Source: DLAJ01 sp964655525
GTDB taxonomy: Bacteria > Bacillota > Clostridia > Lachnospirales > Lachnospiraceae
Direction of reading: 5' to 3'
DNA: 64,000 bases
NCBI GenBank assembly: GCA_964655525.1
Contig: CAZZNE010000003.1
Coordinates: 1-64,000, forward strand
The notes beneath the pieces were generated by a model. It made no database searches. It had not been told where the DNA came from and was given only the letters and a program-made list of their open reading frames with translations. Below are positions 8,240 through 16,567 of the stretch, in pieces. Position 1 is the first letter of the stretch. Each line of letters opens with the position of its first letter. A program made the translations under genes and the position numbers.

Positions 8240-8911
8240 TTATTTGGGAGACGGGGGTGCAGAGCGCAGGATCGCGGCACAGGACAGGATATTATAAATG
8301 GAATGGGCGATGATGCAGCAGAGGACGGAATCTGTTGTGAGATAGAGCAGCCCTAACATAATGCCGCAAAGAAATGCGGATAAGCTCTGCACCATGTTGA
8401 AATGCAAAATAGCAAAAAGCATGGAGGATAAAAGCAGCGCGGCGGCAGTACCGTAACGGGGTATCAAACCGTTTAACACAAATCCCCTCATTAAGATTTC
8501 TTCTATCATGGGTGCAAGCAGACAGACTTGAATGAAACTTGCGGCAGAGGAATCTGTTAGATGCCGGATCGTTTCCTGATAATCCTTTTCACTTTGGGGA
8601 AACAGGGATTCGAATACCCGGTCCAACCCTCTGTCTAATACAATGAATAATAAAATGGAGCAGCATACGGATAATAAAAAGCCTGATAAAGTAAAATGGG
8701 AAAGGATACGCAGCGCATATCCTGTTTTTCTGAGCAGCATGAGAAAACCGCAGATGCAAAAAGCGATTGAGATCAGGTTGACAACGTCGGAATGTTTGGG
8801 AAAAAGCTTTCTCCAGACGGCAATATCCATAAAAGTATAAAAAAGCATGAAAATGAAATAGAGGCCGACCCATAAGAGGGAACTGCCTATTGAAATACTG
8901 AACTCGCTCAT
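8240..8911 (-). CDS. CPBP-family intramembrane metalloprotease
   Basis: A 223-residue polytopic membrane protein of the CAAX-protease/bacteriocin-processing (CPBP, formerly Abi) family. The catalytic motifs are EEILMRG (EExxxR), FAILHFN and the late H-S-I-Y-N block. Members cleave membrane-embedded peptide bonds and act in prenyl-protein maturation, bacteriocin self-immunity or sigma-factor release. The start is preceded by AAGGAG, about eleven bases off. It is convergent with the chemoreceptor and transcribed in the same direction as the small membrane/XRE/DUF2975 genes upstream. Its target is unknown. Confidence 0.85.
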   Translation of the reverse strand: MSEFSISIGSSLLWVGLYFIFMLFYTFMDIAVWRKLFPKHSDVVNLISIAFCICGFLMLLRKTGYALRILSHFTLSGFLLSVCCSILLFIVLDRGLDRVFESLFPQSEKDYQETIRHLTDSSAASFIQVCLLAPMIEEILMRGFVLNGLIPRYGTAAALLLSSMLFAILHFNMVQSLSAFLCGIMLGLLYLTTDSVLCCIIAHSIYNILSCAAILRSAPPSPK

Positions 8912-8933
8912 AACCTGTCAGACTCCTTCAGGA

Positions 8934-9248
8934 TCAGCCGACTGCGCAAAGTGCGATCACAACGACCTCTATGATCAGGCGGATGAAATGATGAGAAATA
9001 TGGATATGATTTTGCCGGATTCCGTTGATAAGTGCACCGATCGAAATTGCGGCCATTCCGGCAATTCCGATCACTAATAAAACAATCGCATGCCGGTTCA
9101 AAAAGTAATTCAAAAAACTGTATGCCAAAACCAATAAACTGCCTCCTGCGATGAAGACGGAAGAGATACTTTTTTTGTTTCCCTTTATGACTGCCAATAT
9201 CATGATGCAGGCATAGAGGACTGCTAAAATCGTTCCACAGATTTTCAT
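8934..9248 (-). CDS. Small membrane protein, unknown
   Basis: A 104-residue protein with about three or four hydrophobic helices (for example ICGTILAVLYACIMILAVI at the N-terminus and IIEVVVIALCAVG at the C-terminus) and a His-rich linker (QNHIHISHHF). I do not recognise a family. I start at the ATG 9246-9248, seven bases after GGGAGG; an ATG 15 bases further upstream overlaps that site. It lies in an apparent four-gene minus-strand run with the DUF2975/XRE pair and CPBP protease. Confidence 0.65.
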   Translation of the reverse strand: MKICGTILAVLYACIMILAVIKGNKKSISSVFIAGGSLLVLAYSFLNYFLNRHAIVLLVIGIAGMAAISIGALINGIRQNHIHISHHFIRLIIEVVVIALCAVG

Positions 9249-9285
9249 GTGAATTCCTCCCATAATCCTTTTTTATAATAATGAA

Positions 9286-9516
9286 TTAGTCCAAAGAGTG
9301 TTTGGGCGTGTCATCCTTTTGATATTCCAGAATATCACCGGGCTGACAGTCAAGCGCTTCACATATCGCTTCCAGCGTGGAAAAGCGGACTGCGCTGATT
9401 TTTCCGGTCTTCATTTTCGATAGGTTTACGTTTGCGACACCCACCTTTTCTGATAATTCCTTTAACGATATTTTTCTGTCAGCCATAACTCGATCCAGCC
9501 GCATAATAATAGGCAT
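9286..9516 (-). CDS. Small XRE/Cro-type DNA-binding regulator (YozG-like)
   Basis: A 76-residue protein that is almost entirely one helix-turn-helix domain: MADRKISLKELSEKVGVANV then NLSKMKTGKISAVRFSTLEA, ending with ALDCQPGDILEYQ. This form pairs with DUF2975 membrane proteins in many Firmicutes, and here the DUF2975 gene lies nine bases upstream in the same operon. Probably a repressor of its own operon. GAGGTG precedes the start. Confidence 0.88.
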   Translation of the reverse strand: MPIIMRLDRVMADRKISLKELSEKVGVANVNLSKMKTGKISAVRFSTLEAICEALDCQPGDILEYQKDDTPKHSLD

Positions 9517-9525
9517 ACTGTCACC

Positions 9526-10068
9526 TCACAAAGTTTCATCTGATGCTTGCTGTAAATCGCAGCCATAACGAAAAATAAAAGAAATACAATAAATGATCAG
9601 ACCGCTGAGCAGGCCGATGGCATTGATATGCCAAGTCAGTTCTCCGATTGTATAATAATCTACCAGTGCGTCGGAATAGCCTCCGACAATGCTTAAGACG
9701 ATCGTCACACCTGCAACGATCTGGATTCGGATAGTATTTTTCTGGGTGAACGGAGTGCATCCGCCTTGAAGATCATAAAAAATGCCATGAACAAAGAGGA
9801 TGGCAACCAGGATCAACAGAGCGTCAATGAGCATAAACAAAAACATGATCAACAGTGGACGCGGCGCAATTTCTAATATGGTTCCGTTGTTTGCCGTAAC
9901 ATGGAATGCAGCAAGAAAAGAGGCTTTTGTATGCTCGGCAGAAAATAATAAAATACCGATCGCTGCAAGCGCCAACAGGGAAATAATACCCGATGCGGCC
10001 AGCCCGATCTTAAGAAGGATGACAATATAACGGCTTGTACTTTGAATCTTTAATTGATGAGGGGACAT
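9526..10068 (-). CDS. DUF2975 family membrane protein
   Basis: A 180-residue protein with four predicted helices (about residues 15-45, 65-95, 115-135 and 145-165), the arrangement of DUF2975. Such genes are almost always followed by a small YozG-type regulator, as here. The function is unknown; a sensing or signalling role with the regulator is a guess from pairing. An AAAGGAA site precedes the start. A strong promoter lies directly upstream. Confidence 0.85.
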   Translation of the reverse strand: MSPHQLKIQSTSRYIVILLKIGLAASGIISLLALAAIGILLFSAEHTKASFLAAFHVTANNGTILEIAPRPLLIMFLFMLIDALLILVAILFVHGIFYDLQGGCTPFTQKNTIRIQIVAGVTIVLSIVGGYSDALVDYYTIGELTWHINAIGLLSGLIIYCISFIFRYGCDLQQASDETL

Positions 10069-10112
10069 TGCTGCATTCCTTTCTTGAATGGATCTGTTTT
10101 CTGATTATCGAG

Positions 10113-10141
10113 ATTCTATCACGAAAATAAATGCAAGTCAA
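10113..10141 (-). promoter_or_regulatory. Sigma-A promoter of the DUF2975/XRE operon, with flanking CGATAA sites
   Basis: On the minus strand: -35 TTGACT (10136-10141), 17-base spacer, -10 TAGAAT (10113-10118). CGATAA occurs in the same orientation on both sides, at 10104-10110 (CGATAAT) and 10155-10161 (CGATAAA), so these could be operators for the XRE protein. The remaining bases to 10406 are AT-rich with no gene that I can support. Confidence 0.75.
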
Positions 10142-10406
10142 TAAAAAATTAATGTTTATCGTAAATAATTTGATAATAAATGTTATATTTGATTGCGCAA
10201 AGGCAGAGAGGGAAAGAAGGGAAGCTGCAAGGGTCTTAAAGCAGGCCGGAATTATATCAGAATGGCAGCCCGGATAAAAGAAAAAAAGGACGCTGGTATT
10301 TTAATGCAGGAAATAGTCTTTTTATGCCACATCGTTACAGAATCAAAGGAGAATAGCCGATATAACAGATAAGAAATTGGATGCCTGCGGGAAGGGGACA
10401 AAAAGA

Positions 10407-10799
10407 ATGACTGTCGTCAAAAAGGATAATGAGAAAGCGGCGGAAACGCTGCGGTTCCCTTTCGTTGAGGGAAGTGTACTCATAACGGTAGAGTCGCTCA
10501 TCTATGTGGAGACCGATCGGCACAGAAACCTGTTCCATACGGCGGATCGGACCTACAGCATTTACCGAAAACTGGATGAGATCGAGCGGCAGCTGGACGG
10601 ACTCGGTTTTGTACGGATTCACCGGAGCTTTCTTGTCAATATGCGCTACATCCGGCGCATCAGCAGTTATGTCTGCTACCTGAATACGGGGGAGGAGATT
10701 TCCGTACCGAAGCCGCGTTATCCCTATGTGAAAAAACAATTTGAACTGTTTTTATCTAAGGCAGGAGAGACAGAAGACGTGAAGGAGATGGAAGCATGA
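10407..10799 (+). CDS. LytTR-type DNA-binding regulator without receiver domain
   Basis: About 130 residues containing a single LytTR domain: 'LITVESLIYVETDRHRN' through 'LGFVRIHRSFLVNMRYIRRI' (the conserved R-x-H-R/K-S-F/Y-L-V-N core) to 'VPKPRYPYVKKQFELFL'. These domains bind DNA as beta-strand modules and usually follow a response-regulator receiver; here there is none, so control must come another way. I start at ATG 10407 after an AAGGGG site; TTG 10377 is an alternative. Its last four bases overlap the start of the next gene (ATGA). Confidence 0.82.
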   Translation: MTVVKKDNEKAAETLRFPFVEGSVLITVESLIYVETDRHRNLFHTADRTYSIYRKLDEIERQLDGLGFVRIHRSFLVNMRYIRRISSYVCYLNTGEEISVPKPRYPYVKKQFELFLSKAGETEDVKEMEA

Positions 10800-11389
10800 C
10801 ACTGGACAGTATGCAGGATCGGATACAGTACCAAGGCGTATGGTCGAACAGGGCGAAGATGTTAAATGCTGCACAGACGAGTGCGGCGGGAGGTGCGGAT
10901 TTTTCGGACTCCCTTACACAGGCGCAGGGCGCGGAAAAGAAGCGCGCAGACGCTATGGGAGGCCAAGCGGAGCCGGATTTGGAGATAGAGCCGGATACGC
11001 GGACGCTTCGTCAAAAGATGCAGGACATCATTGCCAAGCTGAATGAAAAGGTTCAAAGAGGTGAGACTGCGCCCAGTTTTCAGATCGGCGCGCAGTCCTT
11101 TACGATCGAGGAATGGGATCGGATGATAGAGCGGATTGACGCCGTGCAGGAGGAGATGCGGGAGCAGCAGCGCGCAAAGCGGGGAGAACGTTTGAAAGAA
11201 GAAGCGCAGAAGGGCATTGCGGATGCGGAGTGGATGGACAACCGTTATGCAGAGGACGGCGTGATAAAAAAAGACGACGATATCCTGACGGTGGAAGAGC
11301 AGTTAGAACGGATTTTAATGGATATGGACGATCCCGATGCCGAGGCAAAAGCGGCGGAGGATACCGATGGGAATGCACAGGTGTTATAA
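10796..11389 (+). CDS. Hypothetical acidic coiled-coil-like protein co-translated with LytTR regulator
   Basis: A 197-residue soluble, highly charged protein, rich in Ala, Asp, Glu and Gln. No signal or membrane segment is seen. Residues ~100-130 (QSFTIEEWDRMIERIDAVQE) and the following Arg/Lys/Glu-rich part look helical. I do not recognise the family. The start overlaps the LytTR stop (ATGA), so translation is coupled and the two probably work together. Confidence 0.65.
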   Translation: MTLDSMQDRIQYQGVWSNRAKMLNAAQTSAAGGADFSDSLTQAQGAEKKRADAMGGQAEPDLEIEPDTRTLRQKMQDIIAKLNEKVQRGETAPSFQIGAQSFTIEEWDRMIERIDAVQEEMREQQRAKRGERLKEEAQKGIADAEWMDNRYAEDGVIKKDDDILTVEEQLERILMDMDDPDAEAKAAEDTDGNAQVL

Positions 11390-11541
11390 GGTAACACATA
11401 TTCAACAGTCTGCCAAAAGAAAAATAGTCGGAACTAATCAGAAGAAAAGCTGACTTTGCAAAAAAAGCGGGTATAAATATTACCAAATTGCATTTCACAG
11501 TTTCCATGTCTTGCATTTCCATATAGAGATCGATCAGTAAA

Positions 11542-11886
11542 CTACAAATGTTTACTTTCGAGAAAACGATTATATTTCTCACCCCACTCACCGAGCGCAT
11601 CGGTTACAGTGTCGAACTCTTTTCCTATATCGCTTAACGAATATTCAACTTTGGGCGGAATCTGGCTGTATTCCCGGCGGATGATCAGCCCATCTTCTTC
11701 CAGTAATTTTAGCTGGCGTGATAAGGTCGTGTTTGTCATATTATCCGGCATCATACGTTGAAGCTCATTAAAACGGATAACCTTATTTTCTTTCAACAAA
11801 AACATAATATAGAGAGACCATTTTCCTGACAGTACTCTCTGTGATGTATAATAGGGACATTTGCCAAATTGTTCCTTGCCAGTCAT
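11542..11886 (-). CDS. HxlR-family transcriptional regulator
   Basis: A 114-residue winged-helix protein. Family marks: 'CPYYTSQRVLSGKWSLYIMF' at the N-terminus with the conserved single cysteine before the domain, 'LSRQLKLLEEDGLIIRREYS' and 'PPKVEYSLSDIGKEF'. HxlR regulators often sense electrophiles or disulfide stress through that cysteine. The start is the ATG at 11884-11886 after GGAGG. It is divergent from the flavin-binding gene at 12023, its likely target. The intergenic bases contain GGTAT...ATACC inverted repeats (11902-11919) that could be operators. Confidence 0.9.
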   Translation of the reverse strand: MTGKEQFGKCPYYTSQRVLSGKWSLYIMFLLKENKVIRFNELQRMMPDNMTNTTLSRQLKLLEEDGLIIRREYSQIPPKVEYSLSDIGKEFDTVTDALGEWGEKYNRFLESKHL

Positions 11887-12022
11887 TATAATCGCCTCCG
11901 TAGGTATCAAATACAATACCAGTATCATAAAAGACAGTACTTGTGATTACGCTTTTATAATGATATCCTATACTTAGATTTCAAAGAAGTCAATACAAAA
12001 TCAAAATTAGGAGGTTTTATCG

Positions 12023-12418
12023 ATGGAAAAAGTACTTCAATTTTTAAACGATGCTCAGACATTTTATCTCGCTACCACAGAAGAGAACGGTCAGCCCCAT
12101 GTCCGTCCGTTCGGTGCGGCTGTCATATTTGATGGCAGACTTTATATTTGCACTAACAATCAAAAAGCCGTTTATCAACAAATCAAAAAGAACCCCAAGA
12201 TTGAGATTAGCGGAATGACAGGCGGCAAATGGATTCGTCTCCTCGCTGAAGCCTGCGAAGATGACCGATTGGAAGCACGTACAGCTATGTTGGCAGCGCA
12301 TCCCGAACTCGGCAGTATGTACAAGGCAGATGACGGCATAATGGTTGTACTGGCACTGGTCAACGCAACCGCACAAATTTGTTCCATGACAGATGCGCCG
12401 GAAACGATTACCTTCTAA
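12023..12418 (+). CDS. Pyridoxamine 5'-phosphate oxidase-like flavin-binding protein
   Basis: A 131-residue split-barrel protein: 'FLNDAQTFYLATTEENGQP' 'HVRPFGAAVIFDGRLYICTN' matches the flavin-binding family related to PNPOx and general stress protein 26. Such proteins bind FMN or F420 and reduce small molecules, or are involved in heme or quinone handling. It has an AGGAGG site and is divergent from an HxlR regulator, so expression probably responds to thiol or electrophile stress. The substrate is unknown. Confidence 0.85.
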   Translation: MEKVLQFLNDAQTFYLATTEENGQPHVRPFGAAVIFDGRLYICTNNQKAVYQQIKKNPKIEISGMTGGKWIRLLAEACEDDRLEARTAMLAAHPELGSMYKADDGIMVVLALVNATAQICSMTDAPETITF

Positions 12419-12457
12419 TGGACGTTGTTCTCAGCTATGCGATGAAGGAGTTTCATC

Positions 12458-13318
12458 ATGAAAAGGAATATTATCTATGCTCCGCCTCTTGACATTCCGT
12501 CATTTCAACTGACGGTTACAGAAGGATGCAGCCACAATAAATGTACTTTTTGTACGATGTTTCGTGGCATTGATTTTCGAACCGTTCCAATCTATGAGAT
12601 TGAGAACGATCTGCGTCAGGCGTCTGCTGGCAGTCAGCAAATTGACAGGGTATTTCTGGAAAGCGGTGATGCTTTTGTGCTGCCTGCTAAGCAGCTGCTT
12701 GAAATTGCTGAATGCATCCATCAATATCTACCTAAAGTAGAGGTGATTGCAGCATATGCTTCTGTTAAAAACATCATGTCAAAAACGGATGCGGAGCTCA
12801 CGGCATTGGCAGGAGCAGGAATCGGCGAGATTAATGTTGGAGTGGAATCCGGACTTGATAATGTCCTGTCTTTCATGAGTAAGGGATTTACTGTTGCACA
12901 GGCAAAAGAGCAGCTTCTGCGTCTGCGGGAAGCTGGTATGCCCTTTTCCATTAACATTATTGGCGGTTCGGCAGGACCAAAGCAACTACAGGAAAACGCA
13001 CTTGCAAGTGCGGAATTTTGTAATGAAGTTAAGCCGGGATTGATTTATTTCATGCCGCTTCAGGCAGATAGGGGGAGTCGGCTTGCGCTTGCCTTGGAAA
13101 AAGGTAAATTCACAAAATCGAATCTTGGTGAATTTATAACGGAGGAAATTGAATTCATGAGTCATCTTAAATTAGATGATTGTACCTACTTTGCGGCACA
13201 TATGTTAAATCCCGTTCAACTGGTGGGTTCTCTGCCAAATGATAAAGAACGGATGCTTGGTGAATTACAGGATGGTTTGAGATATTACCGCGAAAAAGGA
13301 ATGCTTTCTTCATATTGA
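12458..13318 (+). CDS. Radical SAM protein
   Basis: A 286-residue enzyme with the cluster motif C-S-H-N-K-C-T-F-C near residues 25-33 (spacing C-x4-C-x2-C, one residue longer than the commonest C-x3-C-x2-C). The SAM-binding patches are 'GEINVGVESGLDNVL' and 'SINIIGG'. No SPASM or B12 domain is visible. It resembles HemN/Elp3-like radical SAM proteins of unknown role. It follows the flavin-binding gene by 39 bases with its own GAAGGAG site and probably shares its mRNA. The reaction cannot be inferred. Confidence 0.85.
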   Translation: MKRNIIYAPPLDIPSFQLTVTEGCSHNKCTFCTMFRGIDFRTVPIYEIENDLRQASAGSQQIDRVFLESGDAFVLPAKQLLEIAECIHQYLPKVEVIAAYASVKNIMSKTDAELTALAGAGIGEINVGVESGLDNVLSFMSKGFTVAQAKEQLLRLREAGMPFSINIIGGSAGPKQLQENALASAEFCNEVKPGLIYFMPLQADRGSRLALALEKGKFTKSNLGEFITEEIEFMSHLKLDDCTYFAAHMLNPVQLVGSLPNDKERMLGELQDGLRYYREKGMLSSY

Positions 13319-13453
13319 GTTTCGTTTCTGCGAGAAAAGGAACTCAAAGAGGGGGACGAATATGTGCAGATGTGTCTGGAATGTCGGTTTTGAAGAAGAT
13401 ATGAAAAACGAAACATGCAGCCGAAGCGGCAGAAAAAGGACGCCCGGAAGGAG

Positions 13454-13505
13454 GATGCAAAAAGGTGCCATAAGATTGTAAAATCTTATGGCACCTTTTT
13501 GCATC
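13454..13505. terminator. Perfect 24-bp inverted repeat, bidirectional terminator-like hairpin
   Basis: The 24 bases 13454-13477 are the exact reverse complement of 13482-13505, with loop GTAA. The arms start and end with runs of five A and five T, so either strand would give a stem followed by U. It is longer and more perfect than an ordinary terminator. A weak TATAAT lies just after it at 13525-13530. Confidence 0.75.
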
Positions 13506-13591
13506 ACAGGCATAAGTGTGGTATTATAATAACAACTGCGTCACAATGCGGAACGATTGTGTCTGGTACATCCTGTGGCAGGAGGTTTGCG

Positions 13592-15448
13592 ATGAAGAAG
13601 AAATGTTGGCTTTTATCTGCTTTGACCGGTGCGGCACTGTTTAGCGGGTATCGCTATATGAGAAACAGACATCACACATTGATGAGCGAAGCGGGGGAAC
13701 AGACATCTTTACGGGTAAAAAATAAAAATGCTGCGGTTTGGGCGGAATACCCAAGACCGCAGATGAAACGTGCGGACTGGATGAGCTTAAACGGCGTATG
13801 GAGCTGTAACGGTCAAATGATCGTTGTGCCGTTTCCGCCACAGTCCAAGCTGTCGGGTTATCGCGGTCGTGTCGGTGCGCGGCTTACCTATCAGCGTTCG
13901 TTTACGCTGCCGAAGCAATTTGAAGGAAAACGGATTCTGTTGCATTTCGGCGCCGTCGATCAGGTGGCGGAGGTCTATGTCAATGAGCAGAGGATGGCGC
14001 GGCATGAGGGCGGGTATCTGGCTTGGACGGTTGATATTACGGAGGCGGTACGGCAAGAACAGGAAAATGAGCTGCGTGTGATGGTCACGGATACGCTTTC
14101 TCATGATTATCCGTACGGCAAACAGCGTAAAAAGCGCGGCGGCATGTGGTATACGCCGGTCAGCGGCATTTGGCAGAGCGTCTGGATCGAGGCGGTGCCG
14201 GATGTGTACATCCGCTCCATGCAAATGAAGCCTGACCGGACGGGAATCCGGCTTAACGTGAACGTACAGGATGACGGTGCGGATGCCGATATTCCCATTA
14301 CTGTCAGGGTGACGCTTTCAAACGGAATGGTCCGTGTATATCAGGAATGTCTGAACAGGCAGACGCTTGCGCAGAGCGGGATGCGTATTGAACTTGCGGG
14401 TACGTCCTGTGCGGACGGGCATGCTTACACGCCGCGTCTGTGGAGTCCGGATTCGCCGCACCTGTATCCGATGAGCGTGACCGTCGGGGAAGATACGGTT
14501 GAGAGCTATTTTGCCCTGCGCACGATCGAGGTCCGTGAGATTCAGGGTGTACAGCGCGTCTGCTTAAACGGAGAGCCGGTCTTTTTACACGGCGTATTGG
14601 ATCAGGGTTATTTCCCGGAGGGAATCTATCTGCCCGGCGAAGAGCGGGAATATGAGCGGGATATCCTGCGGATGAAAGAGCTGGGTATCCGGATGCTTCG
14701 TAAGCATATCAAAGTTGAGCCGGAATGCTTTTATCATTACTGCGATCTGCATGGAATGCTCGTGATGCAGGATATGGTAAACAGCGGAAATTATTCTTTT
14801 GTCAGAGACACGGCGTTGCCGATGCTTGGCATGTTGAAGGCGGACGATAAAAAGCGAGGCGGCAGTCAGCGGCGGAAAATGATCTTTGAACAGCATATGA
14901 AGGATACGCTGCTGCAGCTTTACGATCACCCCTGTATCATCGCGTATACGATCTTTAACGAGGGCTGGGGGCAGTTTGACAGCGACCGCATGTATGAGAC
15001 GGCGCGCCGCGTGGATGACAGCCGCCTGTACGATGCGACGTCGGGCTGGTTTCGTCAGACGCTCAGCGATTTTGAGAGCAGGCATGTGTATTTTAAGACG
15101 ATCCAGCTTCCGAAAACAGAGCGGCCGCTGATCGTTTCCGAGTGCGGCGGCTATGCCTATACGCTGCGAAAGCACCGTTACAGCCACGTCGGGCATTACG
15201 GCTACGGAGAGTGCCGGAGCCGGAAAGAACTGACGGACCGGATCGTCAATATGTATGAAAAAATGATCCTGCCTGCCATTGCGGACGGCGTATGCGGCTG
15301 TGTCTATACGCAGCTCAGCGATGTGGAGGAAGAGACGAACGGTTTTTATACCTATGACCGCAAAGTATGCAAGGTGGACGCGGAACGGATACGGGAGATT
15401 GCCGGACGGATTGCGGACGCGATGAGCGCCATTCATTCGGTGGATTAA
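13592..15448 (+). CDS. Glycoside hydrolase family 2 protein with N-terminal membrane anchor
   Basis: A 618-residue GH2 enzyme. Residues ~4-22 are hydrophobic (CWLLSALTGAALFSGYRY), suggesting a signal anchor. The order is a jelly-roll sugar-binding domain (about 50-190), an immunoglobulin-like domain, then the TIM barrel. The acid/base glutamate is E457 in FNEGWGQ and the nucleophile E517 in SECGGY. The family includes beta-galactosidases, beta-glucuronidases and beta-mannosidases; the specificity is not clear here. AGGAGG lies six bases before ATG 13592. The GH5 gene starts 20 bases after the stop, so the two form an operon for beta-linked glycan breakdown. Confidence 0.88.
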   Translation: MKKKCWLLSALTGAALFSGYRYMRNRHHTLMSEAGEQTSLRVKNKNAAVWAEYPRPQMKRADWMSLNGVWSCNGQMIVVPFPPQSKLSGYRGRVGARLTYQRSFTLPKQFEGKRILLHFGAVDQVAEVYVNEQRMARHEGGYLAWTVDITEAVRQEQENELRVMVTDTLSHDYPYGKQRKKRGGMWYTPVSGIWQSVWIEAVPDVYIRSMQMKPDRTGIRLNVNVQDDGADADIPITVRVTLSNGMVRVYQECLNRQTLAQSGMRIELAGTSCADGHAYTPRLWSPDSPHLYPMSVTVGEDTVESYFALRTIEVREIQGVQRVCLNGEPVFLHGVLDQGYFPEGIYLPGEEREYERDILRMKELGIRMLRKHIKVEPECFYHYCDLHGMLVMQDMVNSGNYSFVRDTALPMLGMLKADDKKRGGSQRRKMIFEQHMKDTLLQLYDHPCIIAYTIFNEGWGQFDSDRMYETARRVDDSRLYDATSGWFRQTLSDFESRHVYFKTIQLPKTERPLIVSECGGYAYTLRKHRYSHVGHYGYGECRSRKELTDRIVNMYEKMILPAIADGVCGCVYTQLSDVEEETNGFYTYDRKVCKVDAERIREIAGRIADAMSAIHSVD

Positions 15449-15468
15449 TATTTTAAAAGGAGGTTTTT

Positions 15469-16497
15469 ATGAAAGAATTTGTTGGATTTAAGCACGGCGT
15501 GAACCTTGGCGGCTGGTTGTCGCAGTCGGATTACGCACACGAGCATCTCGAAAACTTTATAAGGGAGGAGGATATTGAAAAAATTGCATCGTGGGGCTGC
15601 GATCATGTGCGTCTGCCGTTTGATTATAATATCATGCTCGGCGAGGACATGTCCGTGCGCGCGGATGCGTTCACCTATCTTGACCGCTGCGTGAAGTGGT
15701 GCGAAAAGTATGGATTACATATGATCCTCGATCTGCATAAGACACCGGGGTTCTCGTTTGACAAGGGAGAGCAGGAGAGCGGTTTCTTTGAAAATGAGAA
15801 ATACCAGAATATTTTTATCGCGATGTGGTGTGAAATTGCCAAGCATTATGCGGATAAAGCGGATCACATTGCGTTTGAACTACTCAACGAAATTACCGAG
15901 CAAAAATATGCGACGGTCTGGAATGGGATTGCGATGCGGACAATACGCGAGATACGCCGGTTTGCGCCAAAAAATCCTGTGTTGATCGGCGGCATTTACA
16001 ACAACAGCATATTTGGTCTTACCTTGCTTGAAAAGCCGGACGACGACAATATCGTATTCAATTTCCATTATTATAACCCGCTTGTATTTACGCATCAGAA
16101 AGCGTATTGGATTGATGAGATGAGCCCTGACTGCGAGATTGATTATCCCGATTCGAAAGAAGTCTATTATCGGAAAACGCTCGATAATCTGGACAAAGGT
16201 CTGGCATATGCATTGGCGGATTTCCCGGGAGAACGGATTGACAAATCTTATATGGAGTGGGAAATGCAGGCTGCAGCTGATGTGGCAGAAAAGGTGGACG
16301 TGCCGATCTACTGCGGCGAGTACGGCGTCATTGACCGTGTTCCTGACGAACGGCTCTTACGCTGGTACGCGGATATTTCTGCCGTTTTTGATAAGTTCGG
16401 AATCGGCAGAGCAGCATGGACATACCGTGAGAAGGATTTTGGAATTACCGATCCCTGCCGGAGTCAGATCATGGATAAGATCATAACATATCTATAA
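15469..16497 (+). CDS. Glycoside hydrolase family 5 protein (cellulase-like, no signal peptide)
   Basis: A 342-residue TIM-barrel enzyme. Clan A features: HGVNLGGWL at the N-terminus, 'DHVRLPFDYN', the acid/base E141 in LLNEITE and the nucleophile E284 in CGEYGVI. No signal peptide or binding module is present, so it probably acts inside the cell on imported oligosaccharides, in contrast to the anchored GH2 neighbour. Exo-beta-glucanase and oligo-glucanase activities are common in this subgroup; the substrate is unproven. AAAAGGAGG precedes the start. Confidence 0.88.
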   Translation: MKEFVGFKHGVNLGGWLSQSDYAHEHLENFIREEDIEKIASWGCDHVRLPFDYNIMLGEDMSVRADAFTYLDRCVKWCEKYGLHMILDLHKTPGFSFDKGEQESGFFENEKYQNIFIAMWCEIAKHYADKADHIAFELLNEITEQKYATVWNGIAMRTIREIRRFAPKNPVLIGGIYNNSIFGLTLLEKPDDDNIVFNFHYYNPLVFTHQKAYWIDEMSPDCEIDYPDSKEVYYRKTLDNLDKGLAYALADFPGERIDKSYMEWEMQAAADVAEKVDVPIYCGEYGVIDRVPDERLLRWYADISAVFDKFGIGRAAWTYREKDFGITDPCRSQIMDKIITYL

Positions 16498-16498
16498 T

Positions 16499-16540
16499 AA
16501 AAAACAGCCTGTCGAATGGATATTCGACAGGCTGTTTTTT
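16499..16540. terminator. Bidirectional rho-independent terminator
   Basis: AAAACAGCCTGTCGAAT pairs with ATTCGACAGGCTGTTTT around GGAT. Six A on one side and six T on the other let it serve both the GH5 gene and the convergent glycyl-radical gene. Confidence 0.92.
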
Positions 16541-16567
16541 ATGAATTTACATACGCGCCAATCCTTT

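Noticed and set aside
14585..15436. Long minus-strand frame (283 codons) opposite the GH2 gene
   Set aside because: It lies fully within a well-supported gene, has no ribosome site and reads as low-quality protein.
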